Positions 34,801 to 42,537 of a stretch of 64,000 nt of DNA are shown here, piece after piece; within the stretch, counting starts at the first letter, position 1, and each line of letters starts with the position of its first letter. Made by a program: the position numbers and the translations under genes. This DNA comes from an uncultured Bacteroidota bacterium (GTDB lineage: Bacteria; Bacteroidota; Bacteroidia; Bacteroidales; P3). Location: NCBI GenBank assembly GCA_902793295.1, contig CADBDA010000003.1:62001-126000 (forward strand). Reading direction: 5' to 3'. A model generated the notes under the pieces. The model was not told the DNA's origin. It worked only from the letters and a program-made list of their open reading frames with translations, and searched no databases.

Positions 34801-37800
34801 AGTAGGTCTGCTCGGCATCAAGCATCACGTTGTCGTCGGATGTTGTCGAGGTAGTGGCTATTGCATTACCACCTGAGGAGGCGGCATAGATGCTGCCATC
34901 AGTAACGCTCTTCACACGCCATTTGTAGAAGCCTGTATAGGAACTGACAGTGTATGTGCCGGCCACCTTGAAGACTTTCAGCTTGCCGTTTCTGGGGTTG
35001 GCTCCCGATTCATATATCGTGCTGCCGCCGTCGTAGCTCAACACAAACGAGCATTCGTCGTTCTTGCCGCCGCCGGTAACCCAGGTCAGGGTGACGGTGA
35101 CACCGCTACTGACCGTGAAGGTCTGGGTTTGTGTGCTGCCCGATGCCAGCTGGAAAGTTCTTGTTGTAGTGTTGTCGCTGAAGTCCACGATCAGCTGGCT
35201 ACCACCCCAGCCGTCGCCGCCGGCGTCGTTCATCACCAGACGCAGTGTGCGCGAACCGGTATAGTCGGTCACGGCAGGACGCACATAGAAGGGGTTGGGG
35301 ATAAGCTCGTAGGGATAGCGGCCGTTGGCGTCGCGCTCCAAAGTCTTGTAATATAAGAAGGTGTGACCCTCATCGACTATGCCCACCTTTACGTCGGCGG
35401 CAGTGGTGTTGCCGGTAAAGGTGTTGGCGGCAGGGGTAGCACTGTTGTTGGTGCTGAGGGTCTTGTTGCCGTAGCCGTAGTAGGTTATCTGCACGTTGCG
35501 CGGATAGGGCGAGTGCAGTGCGTCGGGATAGCCGTCAGGCAGGTCGGCGCTGGCCTGGTAGTAGCTCCAGTTGTGGTCCTCATAGTCGTTGAGGGTCACC
35601 ACGCCATAGCTCGACGTACCCGAAGCTATCTTGTAGGTCTCGCTGGCGATGGCCGAGTTGGCGAAGCCGTCAAGTTTGGCAACGGCTTTCACTATCTGGC
35701 CGTTGGTGACGGTGAAACTGCCGCCGTAGTAGCTTGTGACAGGACCGACATTGCTCGGGTCGGGGTCGCTGCCGTTGACGGTATAGTAAAAGTATTCGGG
35801 AGGAGTGTATCCATCCAGACTGCTGTTGGCGGGGTTGGCGGCGATGGTGACATTGCCGTCGTCATCGATCGTGATGACGGGGGGCAGCAGCATAGCTCCG
35901 CCGACCAGGTAGTCGACGGGGTCGGACATACCGGCATCGGGACTCAGACGGTAGCTGCGTGCCGTGATGACGGTGCCGGCGGTGGTGACGGTGATGGGGC
36001 CGTCGTAGAGGCACCAGCCGGGATGGGTGGGTGTGTTCTCGACATCGCCATAGGCGGCGCAGTCGGCCGAACCGTCAATGCGGTATTCGATAATGGAGCC
36101 CAGCGCGGAGCACTCCATCTGGTAGTCGTTGGTCCCCTCAACGCGGCTGATGACCGGCGCCGGGAAGGGAGGAGCGGTAAGGAGGTTGATCTGATAGTCC
36201 TTTGTCTGTGCCGCTTCGGGCACTGCCACACCGTCGATGTAGGGCGTGGCGGTGATGCGCACCGTGACCAACAGGTCGCGGCCGGGGTCGCTGACCAGAG
36301 TGAGGGTGTTGCCCACCAGCTCGCAGTATTGCGTGCCGTTGAGCAGCTGGTAGGTGATGCGTATGTCGGTGGTGCCGGTGGGAGCGGCGTCCATAGGTGT
36401 CACGGTGTTCGCAAACCAGTATTTGTGCCACAATGTGTTGGCCTCGCCCACCTCGTAGTATTCGGGGCAGTAGACACCGGGGGTGCTCGTGGCGTCGCCC
36501 ACCTCGCTGGTGAATGCCGTGATGGCCTTCGACTGGCCCTTGTTCAGACTCTCCTTGACGGTCTCGTAATTGACAGGGTATTCAACGTTCAGGTCGTAGT
36601 TGTGGCCCTCGTGGATGAAGGCGGGGAAGACGACCGGGCAGTAGTAGTGGCCGCCGGAGACGGTGGTCAGGTTCTGGTAAAGTCCGGCCTCGGAGATATG
36701 CACGGCAGGAATTGCCCATTGCAGGTTGTCCTTGTCAAAACCTAGTTCAGCAAAGACACCTACTGCCGGATCCATAAAATAGAGCCAACGCATCATTTTT
36801 CCACCGATGGTGCCTTCCGGCATCAGCATCTCGTTGATGAAGTCGTTGCGCGTGATGGGCACCGTCGGGTGACCGTCTGTCAGGGCATTGTCGTAGAGGT
36901 AGAAGTACTCGTTGTGGTTCTTCAGGACGATGCCCGTCTCGTAGTTGGCGTTGGGGTCGCCGTAGCGGAGGCCTTCCCAGATGGTCACGTCGGGCTTGAA
37001 AATGTTGGTGTTGGTCAAGCTGCTGTTGCCGTTGTTCACGCCGGGCACATTCTCGAGGAAATGGTATTCACCCCCTTCGTCCCGATAGGCGAAGACCCAG
37101 TTGCCGATGGAGTAGTCCTCGCTGGTGTTCCAGCGGCCCACCACTGGCGAACTCACGCAGCCGTCCTTGGCGGCGATGACCTTGACGATGGCGTTGGCGG
37201 GGATGCGTCCGCCACCCGTGCCAGTGGGTATCATGGCGTCACCCGTGTGCCAGGCCGTGCTGCTTGTCGTGGGGTCGGCAGGGGCATTGGGGTTGCCGTA
37301 GGGGTCAAATGTTGTTCCGTAGGTGTAGTAGAAGGTCACGCCGGCATCAGCGCTCTCGAAGGTGATGCCCGTCCCGTTGTTGGTGTTGATGAAGGGGCGC
37401 TGCAGTATGCAGGCCTCGCCGGTGCCCACCTCCGAGTTGCAGTAGCCGTCCTTGGCGGCAATGGCCTTGATGGTGGCTGCGCTGTTCAGGGTGATGGGTC
37501 CGTTGTATACCGTGGAGTGGACACTGGGGGTCGACCCGTCGGTGGTGTAGTATATCGTGGCGCCGTCGGTGGCCGAGGTGATGGTCACCTGGCTGGTGGA
37601 GCTGTTGAAGCTCACGACCGGCGTTGCTGCAGGGTTCTGCACGGTGACGCTTATCGTGGTGCTGCACACGGTGGCGTTGGAGGTGTTGCGCGCGTTGAGG
37701 GTGATGGTCGCCGAACCCAGCGCCACAGCATTGACAGTGATGGTGTTGCCTACCTTGCTGACCGTGGCCACGGAGGTGTTGCTCGACGAGGCGACGACGT

Positions 37801-38773
37801 TGTCGTATACCGCGGCAGGCGTAAAGGAATAGGTGGCTGTGGCCTCCGAGCCGATGCACAAGGCCAATGAGCTCTCGCTGGCGGTGATGGCTGTGGGCAG
37901 AGCGGGCATCAGCGTGATCTCTTTGGTCACTTCGACGCCGTCAGTACCGCTATACGACGGCGTGCATCTCAGTGTGATGGTCTTTATGCCGTCGGTCGGC
38001 AGGCTGTTGACGGTGATGGTGCCGGTGTTTGCGTTTACAGATACATACGATGCGCCCGTGCCGCTGACCGACCAAGCGCCTTCCGGCGTCACCGTGGTGG
38101 TGGTTCGAGCAGGGTAGTAATGGTCAGCACTATTGAAATAATAGTTGATAGATGCGTTGGTATAGCTGCCGCTCAGAGTGTAGGATTGGGCTCCCGTTGT
38201 CGACAGAGTGCTTTCACCATTAATGGAAACACCGGTAAGGGTTGCGGCCTCAGGAGTAGTAGTGACTTGGTATGGTCTTGCGTCAGTGTTAGCAGCAGAC
38301 GTGCCTGACGCTACGCCATTGTTAAGGTTAATAAAATAATTGTAAGTATTCCATCTACCTGTTTGATACCAATTGTAAATATATGTACCATCTGTACGCC
38401 AGGTTTGCGGATTTGATGAATTATTGCCTCCAGTATTTGTGTTTTTTGTAGTGCTAAGTCCAACGGTTCCACCGTGCTTGAGATAATATTTCGTTCCATC
38501 AACTGTTTGGTACAACCATCCGTACGTGGTGTTGTTGTTTAAAGTAGAAGCATTACCTGCTGCGTTCTCACAACTCCATATACAAGTTGCGGGGTCAAAA
38601 GTCGTGACACGCTGTACACCAGACGTACCATTACGTGCAAGGTAATATGTCGTATTACCATTGACGTATGCCAGTACGTAGTCGGCAGCCTTCGCCGTCA
38701 GCGTTCCTGCCAGCAGCATTGCTGCCATCAGCAAATACTTTCTCATTCCGTTAGTCAGTAATGTTCTGTTCAT
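31844..38773 (-). CDS. Giant exported YGGGN-repeat protein 2 (Ig-like/chitobiase-like domains plus about 21-motif solenoid)
   Basis: 2309 residues. A signal peptide (first about 30 residues, ending Thr-Ala-Lys-Ala-Ala) is followed by an aromatic beta-domain (to about 150), bacterial Ig-like domains (about 190-380), and several chitobiase C-terminal-like domains with Ile-Tyr-Tyr-Thr-Thr-Asp-Gly-Ser-Thr-Pro (near 405) and related copies near 480, 910 and 1000. About 600 residues of unassigned beta-rich sequence follow. The last 660 residues (from about 1648) hold about 21 (Y/F)-G-G-x-N motifs like those of giants 1 and 3. It ends Gly-Asp-Thr-Lys-Val-Ile-Val-Asn-Gly-Asn with no type IX sorting domain. 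ATG 38773 is supported by a 29-nt leader shared, with one mismatch, with the MNT gene. Probably a surface protein; function unknown. Confidence 0.8.
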   Translation of the reverse strand: MNRTLLTNGMRKYLLMAAMLLAGTLTAKAADYVLAYVNGNTTYYLARNGTSGVQRVTTFDPATCIWSCENAAGNASTLNNNTTYGWLYQTVDGTKYYLKHGGTVGLSTTKNTNTGGNNSSNPQTWRTDGTYIYNWYQTGRWNTYNYFINLNNGVASGTSAANTDARPYQVTTTPEAATLTGVSINGESTLSTTGAQSYTLSGSYTNASINYYFNSADHYYPARTTTTVTPEGAWSVSGTGASYVSVNANTGTITVNSLPTDGIKTITLRCTPSYSGTDGVEVTKEITLMPALPTAITASESSLALCIGSEATATYSFTPAAVYDNVVASSSNTSVATVSKVGNTITVNAVALGSATITLNARNTSNATVCSTTISVTVQNPAATPVVSFNSSTSQVTITSATDGATIYYTTDGSTPSVHSTVYNGPITLNSAATIKAIAAKDGYCNSEVGTGEACILQRPFINTNNGTGITFESADAGVTFYYTYGTTFDPYGNPNAPADPTTSSTAWHTGDAMIPTGTGGGRIPANAIVKVIAAKDGCVSSPVVGRWNTSEDYSIGNWVFAYRDEGGEYHFLENVPGVNNGNSSLTNTNIFKPDVTIWEGLRYGDPNANYETGIVLKNHNEYFYLYDNALTDGHPTVPITRNDFINEMLMPEGTIGGKMMRWLYFMDPAVGVFAELGFDKDNLQWAIPAVHISEAGLYQNLTTVSGGHYYCPVVFPAFIHEGHNYDLNVEYPVNYETVKESLNKGQSKAITAFTSEVGDATSTPGVYCPEYYEVGEANTLWHKYWFANTVTPMDAAPTGTTDIRITYQLLNGTQYCELVGNTLTLVSDPGRDLLVTVRITATPYIDGVAVPEAAQTKDYQINLLTAPPFPAPVISRVEGTNDYQMECSALGSIIEYRIDGSADCAAYGDVENTPTHPGWCLYDGPITVTTAGTVITARSYRLSPDAGMSDPVDYLVGGAMLLPPVITIDDDGNVTIAANPANSSLDGYTPPEYFYYTVNGSDPDPSNVGPVTSYYGGSFTVTNGQIVKAVAKLDGFANSAIASETYKIASGTSSYGVVTLNDYEDHNWSYYQASADLPDGYPDALHSPYPRNVQITYYGYGNKTLSTNNSATPAANTFTGNTTAADVKVGIVDEGHTFLYYKTLERDANGRYPYELIPNPFYVRPAVTDYTGSRTLRLVMNDAGGDGWGGSQLIVDFSDNTTTRTFQLASGSTQTQTFTVSSGVTVTLTWVTGGGKNDECSFVLSYDGGSTIYESGANPRNGKLKVFKVAGTYTVSSYTGFYKWRVKSVTDGSIYAASSGGNAIATTSTTSDDNVMLDAEQTYYFVPSDAGTTNANNATSMQVELEAMWALAAINDGTTTTNTNYGSVERNFYIKRSGTGNSIIGVTNRPITYSSFYPNGTTDGTTPATESDILSIHNGNNANNTITLSVDTKIEYYKINGDNTTITCNNHNLIIGRGVSPHKTYVAYLLQGINANATDLNYSIRIESGIYRELSFIKSSSQTVSGRYYVKSILGSDYDRATNTNSKLSVSAGAQLFFSQVVTFSGSSNRDAKTFDLVVKSGEYQRNYWNNEAGSGGGGYQHSFYCGQNQGTNNYPGIRYVIIEGGEMGCLNGGRGTNGTKGTYAPSSDENPTFTARIKGGHIHGAVFGGAADSDSPGSRRIIVTGGTIEGWIAAGANGTGSSGGSNSARSDGNSYIYVGGDALVGGTNVKTVNQTVGGQVFGAGRGQNGQEASINNSNVVVADDAEISGEGGGNVYGGGYTGYVKQVSNVYVLGGTVEGKVFGGAYGNGNAMQTVNVTMTGGLVTDGVYGGSNSTGTVGNVTMHIDGGQVGEDVENIGYVHGGGLGNATRVTGSVNMTIGSAVDAEDYVTIYGDVYGGSAQGKTNGNDSRTANAVTNVTMNAGKIHGSLYGGGLGNNTYEADVYGPVQVTVNGGGIHATHQDGSGAVYGCNNVKGAPQSTVNVDIYGTDAPADGREYALDAVYGGGNKAGYTGTPVVKVHNCDNSIEYVYGGGNAADVAGTNVTIYGGDSIGYVFAGGNGTVSEANVTGNVLLNIHGGVIRHVFGGNNTSGTIGGTITVNVAKQTEAGHASCPMKIGEVFSGGNMAASKAGSLTIRCTGDLVEATGNDRYGYELEGIGDVYGGANRANVTGDITLTINGGIINRVFGGNNFSGDISGTINVIINKTQGCGWYVGYVYGGGNQAAYTAPSVGYPNVSVQNGKVTYDVYGGGFGDPVDDSQGKITGSTYVEIINQGVVGRNVFGGGNAAAVTGNTDVRLLGGARIYGNIYGGGNQGEIGGDTKVIVNGN

Positions 38774-38802
38774 ATCGTTAGTTGTGTTTGTCGGTTCGGT
38801 TG
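38774..38802 (-). promoter_or_regulatory. Leader of giant gene 2, duplicated upstream of the MNT gene
   Basis: The 29 nt directly before the start codon (minus strand, an A/C-rich CAACCGAACCGACAAACACA-type sequence) are repeated with one mismatch at 39570-39598, directly before the MNT start codon. A shared translation-initiation or expression signal is likely, created by duplication. Confidence 0.6.
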
Positions 38803-38863
38803 GTTATCTGATTGTTCTTTTGTTTCAGTTGTCGGTGGTGTTTAAACATCAATGTTTTTGATT

Positions 38864-39250
38864 TTAAAGCAATGTTTTTACTTTGTCAATGAATTGGCGA
38901 GTGGATTGCAGTACATCGTCCACATCTTCTTTTGAAAAGTCAAACATATCGTTGTAGTCGCCCTTGGTGCGCCAGTTCAACAGTTTGGGAAAGACTCTGT
39001 ATTCATCGGCTGTTACCTCACCTGTACGCACTACACATTCCGAGAATTTCGCAATAACACCAGTGTGCGACTTGGCACCCACGCCACGTTTAAGCAACAA
39101 TGCGGAAGCCACATAGAAGCAGGCGTAGTATAGGCGGTTGATGGCAGAATTCCATTGTCCCGCGTCGTAAAGAATTACGGCAGCGGTATAAACTTCTTCC
39201 GCCTTGTCGATACGGTAAACGATATATTCGTTTATTTCGGTTTGTGCCAT
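38864..39250 (-). CDS. HEPN domain protein (partner of MNT nucleotidyltransferase)
   Basis: 128-residue all-helical HEPN protein. Visible features are the Arg-Leu-Tyr-Tyr-Ala-Cys-Phe-Tyr-Val-Ala-Ser-Ala-Leu-Leu-Leu-Lys helix near residue 40 and Arg-Gly-Val-Gly-Ala-Lys-Ser-His near 55, an R-x6-H arrangement like the RNase motif of HEPN toxins, followed by Thr-Gly-Val-Ile-Ala-Lys-Phe. It starts 4 nt after the MNT stop, the usual order of the MNT/HEPN module. In characterised pairs HEPN is the RNase toxin and MNT AMPylates it; the same is inferred here. It lies inside the giant-protein block just upstream of giant gene 2. Confidence 0.85.
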   Translation of the reverse strand: MAQTEINEYIVYRIDKAEEVYTAAVILYDAGQWNSAINRLYYACFYVASALLLKRGVGAKSHTGVIAKFSECVVRTGEVTADEYRVFPKLLNWRTKGDYNDMFDFSKEDVDDVLQSTRQFIDKVKTLL

Positions 39251-39254
39251 TGGG

Positions 39255-39569
39255 TTAGAGTTTTATTGCTTCGCTTGTGATGTTCTGGTAGAACGGTGTG
39301 ATACGGTGACGGCTGTGCCAGTCGTTTTTGCCATAGGCAAACAGGTGCACCACTTGGCCGGTCTCTATCATCAGGTCGGTCATATGGTCGATGAAGACCC
39401 CTTCTTCTTTGACCGACAAAGTGTCGCGCGGCGACAGGACGAGGATGTCCCAGTCGGAGTCCTCGCGGGCTGTGCCACGTGAGCGAGAGCCATACAGCCA
39501 TACTTCCGCCGAAGGCTCCACCTCCAGCACATTGGCTTTTATTTTTTCTCTCATTGTTGTGTCGGTCAT
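39255..39569 (-). CDS. MNT-type minimal nucleotidyltransferase (antitoxin of HEPN pair)
   Basis: 104-residue nucleotidyltransferase with the hallmark Gly-Ser-Arg-Ser-Arg-Gly-Thr-Ala-Arg-Glu-Asp-Ser-Asp-Trp-Asp at about residues 27-41 (GSx...DxD active site), so catalytically complete in the first part. It starts at ATG 39569; an in-frame ATG five codons downstream is a possible alternative. It is followed after 4 nt by the HEPN gene. The 29 nt before its start codon copy the leader of giant gene 2, and a remnant of a giant gene's 3' end lies about 60 nt further upstream. Confidence 0.88.
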   Translation of the reverse strand: MTDTTMREKIKANVLEVEPSAEVWLYGSRSRGTAREDSDWDILVLSPRDTLSVKEEGVFIDHMTDLMIETGQVVHLFAYGKNDWHSRHRITPFYQNITSEAIKL

Positions 39570-39627
39570 ATCGTTAGTTGTGTTAGTCGGTTCGGTTGTT
39601 TATTGTTTATTTCTTGCGCGGATGTTG

Positions 39628-39678
39628 TTAGTTGCCGTTGACAATCACTTTGGTGTTGCCACCGATTTCGCCTTGATT
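39628..39678 (-). pseudogene. Remnant of a giant YGGGN gene: last 16 codons and stop
   Basis: On the minus strand this reads Asn-Gln-Gly-Glu-Ile-Gly-Gly-Asn-Thr-Lys-Val-Ile-Val-Asn-Gly-Asn-stop, the same C-terminus as giant protein 2 except Asn for Asp; the 48 coding bases differ at three positions, and the stop is TAA instead of TGA. Similarity ends abruptly at about 39679. It shows that a giant-gene 3' end once lay, or was copied, here. Confidence 0.85.
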
Positions 39679-39745
39679 TTCTCGAGATATGATACTTCTA
39701 ATTGCTTGTTTTCTCTTTGGGCGTTCGGCACACGAATCATAGCTG

Positions 39746-42244
39746 TTATTTGGACCGTCTGACTCTACTATTTCTGGCTTTTGTCTTCAGTGCCTTGCTC
39801 TTGTAATCCGGGTGAACGATGTCGGCTTCGAAGCGAGGATAGACATAGGCAGTTTCTGTTGTCCAAACATAGTATTTCTCGGCGTCGGAGCGGCCGGCGT
39901 TTTGGGCGTTCACCCAGGCGTTGAGCACCAAGCCAAGGAACTGGCCGACACAATCGTTCATATACGATGACGCCTGAGAGGTCAGCATATGGGCCACGTC
40001 GAATGCATGCAATGCGTCTACGGCGGTATTGACTATACGGTTGCACGTTTTTTGGTCGGTAATAGCCACTGAGAAACAGTACATTCCGATGGGTTGTTCG
40101 CTGTTGATATCAGCGTCGTAGCGTTCGTTGAGGCCGCAGAACTGTTGACCATAGCCCGTCCAGCAGTTTTCGATAATGGCGTCGACATTGTCGACCAGGT
40201 AGCCCACAATACCGCCCGTGTTGGTAGCACCGTCGACACGGCACTGGTTGTAGCAGTTGGAGACACGCCCATGTTCGAGACGTCCGACGATGCCGCCGCA
40301 GTTGGTGGCCACCGATGTCTCGATGGCGCCGAAGATGGAGTGCTGTCCTTCCGACTTGCAGTTGTACACTTTGGCATCGGCATGGTTCATAAGGGCCACG
40401 ATGCCGCCCACATTGCCCGACGAGGCGCGGATTTCGACCATGTTGGAGCAGTTGCGCACCGTGCCTTGGTTGATGTTGGCAATGCCACCCACGCTGCCGT
40501 GGATGGTGTAGACGATGGTACCCGTCGACACGCAGTTGTCGATAATGCCGCCATTGTTGTTCTGGTAGCTGATGATGCCCCAGTTGCCGTTTTCATCGAC
40601 AACGGTACTGGCCGACACCAGACAGTCGCGAATCAGCGCGTTGTTGATATAGCAGATGCCGCCCACGTTGGAGCCCTTGGGGACAGCAGCGGAGAGCGAG
40701 AAGTTGCCCTGGACGACGCCGTGGTTACGATAGCAGATACCGGCCACATTGCCCAACGTTTGCAGACGTGCCTCGTTGGCGCCGCCGATGATCTGTCCGT
40801 AGTTGTCGATACAGAGTCCGGCAAGCGCATAGCTACCGGTTTGAGTGACCTGGCACTTGTTGTGGCAGTCGAGCATAATGCCACGGTTGGTGTTGCACAT
40901 GGGCGAGAAGGGGGCCGACACCGTGGGGGTGTTGACGCCCTTGACGAACAGACGCTCCACCTTGCCCGTTGCCGATATCGACTCGAACAGCGGGTGGTTG
41001 CTCTCGTTGGTGATGCCGCCGTTGGTGGCAGTGGAGGAGGCGAAGTACATATAGCCTTTGAAGTCGCTGATGCCGGCATTCCAGATGACCGCTTTCTTCT
41101 TTTCGTCGGCAGTAAGGCCGGCCCAGATATCCTCGGTGACGAGCCTGATATCGCTACGCACCACCTTGAAATAGGTAGGTTCTTCAGCGTCGGTGCCTTT
41201 GACATCCTGGTTGTTGATATAGACGTGACCACCTTGGGAGGCGGCACGGTCGAAAGCGATGCGCACAGAGTCGAGTTCGGCGGCGGTGTAGATCTGGAAA
41301 GGACGATCCTTGGTGCCGCTACCCACTAGGTTGATGGACACCTGCGAACCGTCGCCCGAGGCCGTCCAGCTTTGGCACTTCAGGGCCGGCATCATAGTGA
41401 TATTGCGACGGTGAATGTCGGCGCGGAGGTTTTTCCTCACCACGGTGTTGTCCGTGGCCTTGACAGTCATCTCGAGGGTGTAGGTCTCCACGTTGATGGC
41501 GCTGTTGACAGCCGGCAGGGGGAGGTAGAAGGTGAGGAACTGGTTCTGGGCAGGACCTATCACCTTGTTGATGTTGGTAATCTTGATGATGCGGTTGGCC
41601 TCAGAATTATCCGTTCCGGTAAGATAGGGGGCGTTCTTGGTGATGTCGTGGATGGCGAAGGGTCCCGAAATCTGTTTGTTGTTGATTTCTTTGAACTGGA
41701 TTTCGGAGAGCGTTTTCTCGTCCTTGCTGCTCAGCTGGATGCGAAGGATGCCGGAGACGTTGTGGAAATAGATGGCGGTGTCGACGCCCGAGCGTTTGAA
41801 GGCCACCATAGGCATAGCGCCGCGACCGAAAGAGGAGTCGGGGTCGGTCGGCGTTGCCGCCTCGCGGTAGGGCTGCTCGGTGGGATAGACAAGCGTAGAA
41901 GCGTTGCTCTGGCCCGACGCGTAGGGGTAGATGGCATAGATGTCGCCACTTTCGGGGAGGGCGTCCTCGCTGCGGAAGAAAGCATTGAGCGTGCCGCTGC
42001 CGCTGACAAGCGTACATTTGGACTTCTGACTGCCGATAAATACCGCTATATCGTCCTTCTCTTCCCAATAAATCCACTTCTCAGCATGGCCCAGATAGGT
42101 TTTGCTGCTGTCGGAATCGGAGTCGCTGACGGTGAGTTTCTCCATCGTTCCGCCGAAATTGAGGATCTCTTTTTTGGTGCAGCCTGCTGTCAGTACTGAA
42201 ACTGCCGCAACAAATAGTATACAGTATAGTTTGAAGCTTTTCAT
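39746..42244 (-). CDS. Fimbrillin-like lipoprotein with GLUG-type repeats
   Basis: 832-residue predicted lipoprotein with Leu-Thr-Ala-Gly-Cys lipobox at about residue 22. The first 300 residues resemble the fimbrillin/Mfa-like fold of Bacteroidota (Asp-Ile-Tyr-Ala-Ile-Tyr-Pro-Tyr near residue 100, Phe-His-Asn-Val-Ser-Gly-Ile-Leu near 165). Residues about 480-720 contain GLUG-type units: Asn-Val-Gly-Gly-Ile-Cys, Gly-Ser-Val-Gly-Gly-Ile-Ala-Asn, Gly-Asn-Val-Gly-Gly-Ile-Val-Ala, Thr-Asn-Thr-Gly-Gly-Ile-Val-Gly, alternating with Val-x-Asn-Cys segments. The C-terminus is Lys/Arg-rich. It may be a surface adhesin or minor-fimbria-like component. It follows the 63-residue peptide gene after 39 nt and probably shares its transcript. 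Confidence 0.8.
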   Translation of the reverse strand: MKSFKLYCILFVAAVSVLTAGCTKKEILNFGGTMEKLTVSDSDSDSSKTYLGHAEKWIYWEEKDDIAVFIGSQKSKCTLVSGSGTLNAFFRSEDALPESGDIYAIYPYASGQSNASTLVYPTEQPYREAATPTDPDSSFGRGAMPMVAFKRSGVDTAIYFHNVSGILRIQLSSKDEKTLSEIQFKEINNKQISGPFAIHDITKNAPYLTGTDNSEANRIIKITNINKVIGPAQNQFLTFYLPLPAVNSAINVETYTLEMTVKATDNTVVRKNLRADIHRRNITMMPALKCQSWTASGDGSQVSINLVGSGTKDRPFQIYTAAELDSVRIAFDRAASQGGHVYINNQDVKGTDAEEPTYFKVVRSDIRLVTEDIWAGLTADEKKKAVIWNAGISDFKGYMYFASSTATNGGITNESNHPLFESISATGKVERLFVKGVNTPTVSAPFSPMCNTNRGIMLDCHNKCQVTQTGSYALAGLCIDNYGQIIGGANEARLQTLGNVAGICYRNHGVVQGNFSLSAAVPKGSNVGGICYINNALIRDCLVSASTVVDENGNWGIISYQNNNGGIIDNCVSTGTIVYTIHGSVGGIANINQGTVRNCSNMVEIRASSGNVGGIVALMNHADAKVYNCKSEGQHSIFGAIETSVATNCGGIVGRLEHGRVSNCYNQCRVDGATNTGGIVGYLVDNVDAIIENCWTGYGQQFCGLNERYDADINSEQPIGMYCFSVAITDQKTCNRIVNTAVDALHAFDVAHMLTSQASSYMNDCVGQFLGLVLNAWVNAQNAGRSDAEKYYVWTTETAYVYPRFEADIVHPDYKSKALKTKARNSRVRRSK

Positions 42245-42283
42245 CGATTGACGTTATTGTAAAACCAATATTAAACTATTTAA

Positions 42284-42475
42284 TTAGTACCACTCGCCAT
42301 GATAGTTTTCACCGGCGTGACCCAATTCATTTTGGTCGTTGATTTCGCTAAAAGTCTCACCCTTGGTGGAAGTTTCGGGCGATTGGGCGAAGCCATTCTC
42401 AACCACATACTCGTAGATGTCGAGCAGCGGTGGTTCGTAGGGCATTTTGTGGTTGTTCGTTGTTGGTATGTTCAT
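42284..42475 (-). CDS. 63-residue peptide with PPLLDIYEYVVENGFAQS-type motif
   Basis: Small protein without signal peptide or membrane segment. Its centre, Tyr-Glu-Pro-Pro-Leu-Leu-Asp-Ile-Tyr-Glu-Tyr-Val-Val-Glu-Asn-Gly-Phe-Ala-Gln-Ser, is the kind of short motif (Tyr-x-x-Pro ... Val-Glu-x-Gly-Phe-Ala-x-Ser) I associate with small proteins next to fimbrillin-like genes in Bacteroidales. The C-terminal half is rich in Glu, Asn and Gly. It lies between giant gene 3 and the fimbrillin-like lipoprotein. Real by context and motif, function unknown. Confidence 0.65.
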   Translation of the reverse strand: MNIPTTNNHKMPYEPPLLDIYEYVVENGFAQSPETSTKGETFSEINDQNELGHAGENYHGEWY

Positions 42476-42537
42476 TTTTTGCTAGATTATCAGAATTATC
42501 TAGAATAACGGGATGTTTTCAGATTGACTGCTTATGA

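Noticed and set aside
42482..42503. Small inverted repeat CTAGAT ... ATCTAG upstream of the 63-residue peptide gene
   Set aside because: Only six pairs in A+T-rich DNA; too weak to call an operator or terminator.
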